Shown: positions 61,930 to 64,000 of the stretch, one piece after another
Layout of the letters: the number at the start of each line of letters is the position of its first letter
How positions within the stretch are numbered: the stretch's first letter is position 1
Origin: Chitinophaga sancti
GTDB taxonomy: Bacteria > Bacteroidota > Bacteroidia > Chitinophagales > Chitinophagaceae
DNA: 64,000 nt
Assembly: GCF_034087045.1 (NCBI RefSeq)
Contig: NZ_CP139247.1
Location: forward strand, 248,001-312,000
Direction: 5' to 3'
Position numbers and translations under genes: made by a program
The notes under the pieces: generated by a model
The model's database searches: none
What the model saw: the letters and a program-made list of their open reading frames with translations, nothing else
What the model was told of the DNA's origin: nothing

Positions 61930-63348
61930 TCAATCCCGAATAATCGTCTTCGGCTCCACATACTCCTCCAATCCAAAGGTACCATATTCTCTCCCTATCC
62001 CTGACTGTTTAAACCCTCCAAACGGCGCCAAAGGATCATGCTGCAAGCTATTCACCATCACTCTGCCTGCCACTATCTGCTCCGCCACCTTCCTCGCTCT
62101 CTCTTCATTCGTACTACTCACATACGCTGCCAATCCATATGTCGTATCATTCGCCATCGCTATCGCCTCTTCCTCTGTTTTATATGTCAACACAGAAATC
62201 ACCGGTCCAAATATTTCCTCCCTCGCTATCCGCATACCAGGCGTTACATTTGTAAACACTGTTGGCTTTACAAAGTTACCACCTTCCAATCCTTCCGGAT
62301 GCCCTGTTCCACCAACTAATACCTCAGCACCCTGCTCCATACCCAATTGAATATAGGACTGTACCCGCTCATATTGCTTTACACTTACCATAGGCCCGAT
62401 GGCAGTACCTGCATCTGTAGGATCACCCACCTTCACATTCGCCACCTCCTCTTTCAACAATGCCTTCACTTCATCCAAACGCGCCTCCGGCACCAACAAT
62501 CTCGTACCCGCTATACATGCCTGTCCACTATTCATAAAACCGGCTGCCACCGCCATCGGAATTGCCTTTGAAAAATCAGCATCATCAAGTATGATATTGG
62601 GAGATTTTCCTCCTAACTCCAACGTCACTCTCTTCATCGTATCTACTGCTCCTCTGGCGATCGTTTTTCCCACAGCTGTTGAACCAGTAAAAGAAATCTT
62701 CGCCACATCCGTATGACGTGTCAACTCAGCACCTACTACATTCCCCAGGCCATTCACCACATTGTAAATCCCTGCCGGCAAACCGGCTTCATGAAATGCT
62801 TCCAGCACTACCTGTGTCTGCAATGCACTCATTTCACTTGGTTTAATTACCACTGTACAACCAGCAGAAATCGCAGTAGCCAGCTTTCCACAAATGAAGT
62901 TTGCATTTGCATTCCATGGTGTAATAATGCCTACCACTCCCAACGGCTCCATTCTCACCACTGATCGACCCACCTTTCTCTCAAATTCAAAATCAAATAA
63001 TACCTCCTGTGCATGCAGAAAAGCGGCCAGCGCCATCTCTGTACTTGCCTTTGCACGTGACACCGGCGCACCATATTCCTGGATAGTAGCAGCAGTCAGA
63101 TCATCAATACGCAAAGCAAGTGCATCGTGTAATTTTTGCAGGTATTTAATACGAATCTCCCTCGAAGAAATAGAAAACGTCTTAAATGCTTCCTTTGCAC
63201 TTGCTATCGCCAACTGTGTATCTGTTTCATCACCAAGTCTTACCTGACCAATGACCGAATTTGTAGCTGGATTAATCAGCTCAAACATTTCCTGTCCATG
63301 CGGGGTTACAAATGCCCCATTGATATAAATTTTATCTATCGTTTTCAT
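61930..63348 (-). CDS. Aldehyde dehydrogenase family protein
   Basis: The 472-residue NAD(P)-dependent enzyme has the NAD region ITPWNANANFICGKLATAIS, SFTGSTAVGKTI, the catalytic Glu in VTLELGGKSPNIIL and catalytic Cys278 in NSGQACIAGTRLLV. The C-terminal LAPFGGFKQSGIGREYG completes the family. Length is normal. A promoter box lies just upstream, and an AraC gene lies downstream; together they may form a stress-response or catabolic unit. Substrate aldehyde unknown. Confidence 0.95.
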   Translation of the reverse strand: MKTIDKIYINGAFVTPHGQEMFELINPATNSVIGQVRLGDETDTQLAIASAKEAFKTFSISSREIRIKYLQKLHDALALRIDDLTAATIQEYGAPVSRAKASTEMALAAFLHAQEVLFDFEFERKVGRSVVRMEPLGVVGIITPWNANANFICGKLATAISAGCTVVIKPSEMSALQTQVVLEAFHEAGLPAGIYNVVNGLGNVVGAELTRHTDVAKISFTGSTAVGKTIARGAVDTMKRVTLELGGKSPNIILDDADFSKAIPMAVAAGFMNSGQACIAGTRLLVPEARLDEVKALLKEEVANVKVGDPTDAGTAIGPMVSVKQYERVQSYIQLGMEQGAEVLVGGTGHPEGLEGGNFVKPTVFTNVTPGMRIAREEIFGPVISVLTYKTEEEAIAMANDTTYGLAAYVSSTNEERARKVAEQIVAGRVMVNSLQHDPLAPFGGFKQSGIGREYGTFGLEEYVEPKTIIRD

Positions 63349-63367
63349 AATTGATATTTTGATAGAT

Positions 63368-63375
63368 CAAAGGTA
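63368..63375 (-). promoter_or_regulatory. -7 element of the aldehyde dehydrogenase gene
   Basis: On the minus strand TACCTTTG is an exact match to TAnnTTTG and ends 19 nt before the ATG at 63348. No -33 TTG is clear. Confidence 0.55.
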
Positions 63376-63504
63376 GGGAGAGAAGGGGTCACGCTGTTTT
63401 GTTCTAAAGCTCAAATTACTTTGTTATAAGGGTCAGGTTACATGGTACAATAAATTAAAGTTGCACTGCCAAAAAGGATAGGATAGGATTAACTTGCTTT
63501 AATG

Positions 63505-63945
63505 GATCAGCTTACATTTCTGCAAAGGATCTGCTTACCATTCTGCAAAAAATCAACTTACCTTCCTGCAAAGGATCGATTACCTTCCTGCAAAGGATCA
63601 GCTTACCTTCTGCAAAAAATCAACTTACCTTCCTGCAAAGGATCTGCTTACTTGCTGCAAAGAATCGATTACCTTCCTGCAAAGGATCAGCTTACCTTCT
63701 GCAAAAAATCAACTTACCTCCCTGCAAAGAATCTGCTTACCTTCCTGCAAAGAATCTGCTTACTTGCTGCAAAGAATCTGCTTACCTTCCTGCAAAGGAT
63801 CTGCTTACCTTCCTGCAAAGAATCTGCTTACCTTCCTGCAAAGAATCTGCTTACTTGCTGCAAAGAATCTGCTTACCTTCCTGCAAAGAATCGATTACCA
63901 TAGCTTTAATGGAATGATTACCCTGCTGCAAACAATCTGCTTACC
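63505..63945. repeat. Tandem array, 23-bp unit, about 19 copies
   Basis: The unit CTGCTTACCTTCCTGCAAAG plus AAT recurs with a 23-bp period (for example 63790, 63813 and 63836); variants have CGATTACC, TTGCTGC or CTGCAAAAAATCAAC. The right end reaches the stop codon (63941-63943, TTA) of the partial minus-strand gene, where GTAGGGTAAGCAGATT matches the unit GAAGGTAAGCAGATT. The 23-bp period is not a multiple of three, so frames over the array are chance. Confidence 0.93.
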
Positions 63946-64000
63946 CTACATTATCCTTTAATATCCGGTTCAAACTCCTTACACTAATCCCCATATACCC
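63941..64000 (-). CDS. C-terminal end of a helix-turn-helix regulator, cut by the right edge
   Basis: The last 19 codons before a TAA read GYMGISVRSLNRILKDNVG. The Gly-hydrophobic-(S/T)-x(2)-(S/T)-L-x-R pattern is that of the recognition helix at the end of Crp/Fnr-type or related HTH regulators. The rest lies outside the window. Its stop codon falls in the last unit of the 23-bp array. Confidence 0.45.
   Translation of the reverse strand, partial: GYMGISVRSLNRILKDNVG

Noticed and set aside
63502..63903. Plus-strand ORF with repeated LPAKNLLTFLQRI-type residues
   Set aside because: It is the translation of the 23-bp array with random frame changes; no start signal.

Overview
The window reads as chromosome of a soil- or plant-associated member of the Bacteroidota, most like Chitinophaga (inference). 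The grounds are carbohydrate enzymes with type IX secretion C-terminal domains, an outer-membrane CarboxypepD_reg/beta-barrel receptor, families typical of that phylum (DUF6520, DUF6526, Bacteroidota-type small basic cold-shock-associated protein), and promoters of the TAnnTTTG type instead of sigma70 boxes. No rRNA, tRNA, transposase or CRISPR array was seen.

Layout. 1-7.3 kb: an edge-truncated gene with a ferritin-like protein, a GH78 rhamnosidase, an acyl-CoA dehydrogenase and a small protein behind a long leader. 7.3-9.3 kb: an AT-rich island with a zeta-toxin-like kinase, a small basic partner and gene debris. 9.3-14.9 kb: a tandem array, then a coupled operon of outer-membrane receptor, two incomplete LytS-type kinases and a LytTR regulator. 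15-22.5 kb: aldo/keto reductase, AraC regulators, GMC oxidoreductase with its Tat subunit, a membrane glycosyltransferase-like protein and orphans. 22.9-32.8 kb: regulators, a solo Fic protein, a DEAD-box helicase and small membrane proteins. 33.1-36.6 kb: a five-gene ADP-ribose/NAD operon (NrtR-like Nudix, NADAR, KptA, ADP-ribosylglycohydrolase, phosphoesterase). 37.9-44.9 kb: a PL9 pectate lyase and an operon of exported amine oxidase, exported aminotransferase and Hint protein. 45-49.6 kb: small unknowns and an EF-G paralogue behind a long leader with an attenuator-like structure. 50-64 kb: serpin-like lipoprotein, three DJ-1/PfpI proteins, a GH81 glucanase, saccharopine-dehydrogenase-like protein, AraC regulator, aldehyde dehydrogenase and the 3' end of a regulator cut by the right edge.

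The most unusual feature is a set of at least ten intergenic tandem arrays. Each has its own unit (11, 23, 33, 37, 45, about 48, 60, 61 or 65 bp) and none shares sequence with another. In eight of them the terminal unit runs into the 3' end of a neighbouring coding sequence and includes its stop codon, as if the last 30-65 bp of genes had been amplified outward. At 49.6-50.3 kb one 61-bp unit contains the stop codons of both converging genes. The second strong candidate is the kinase pair at 12.2-14.2 kb: one protein has the phospho-acceptor histidine but no ATPase domain, the other has the ATPase domain but alanine in place of the histidine.
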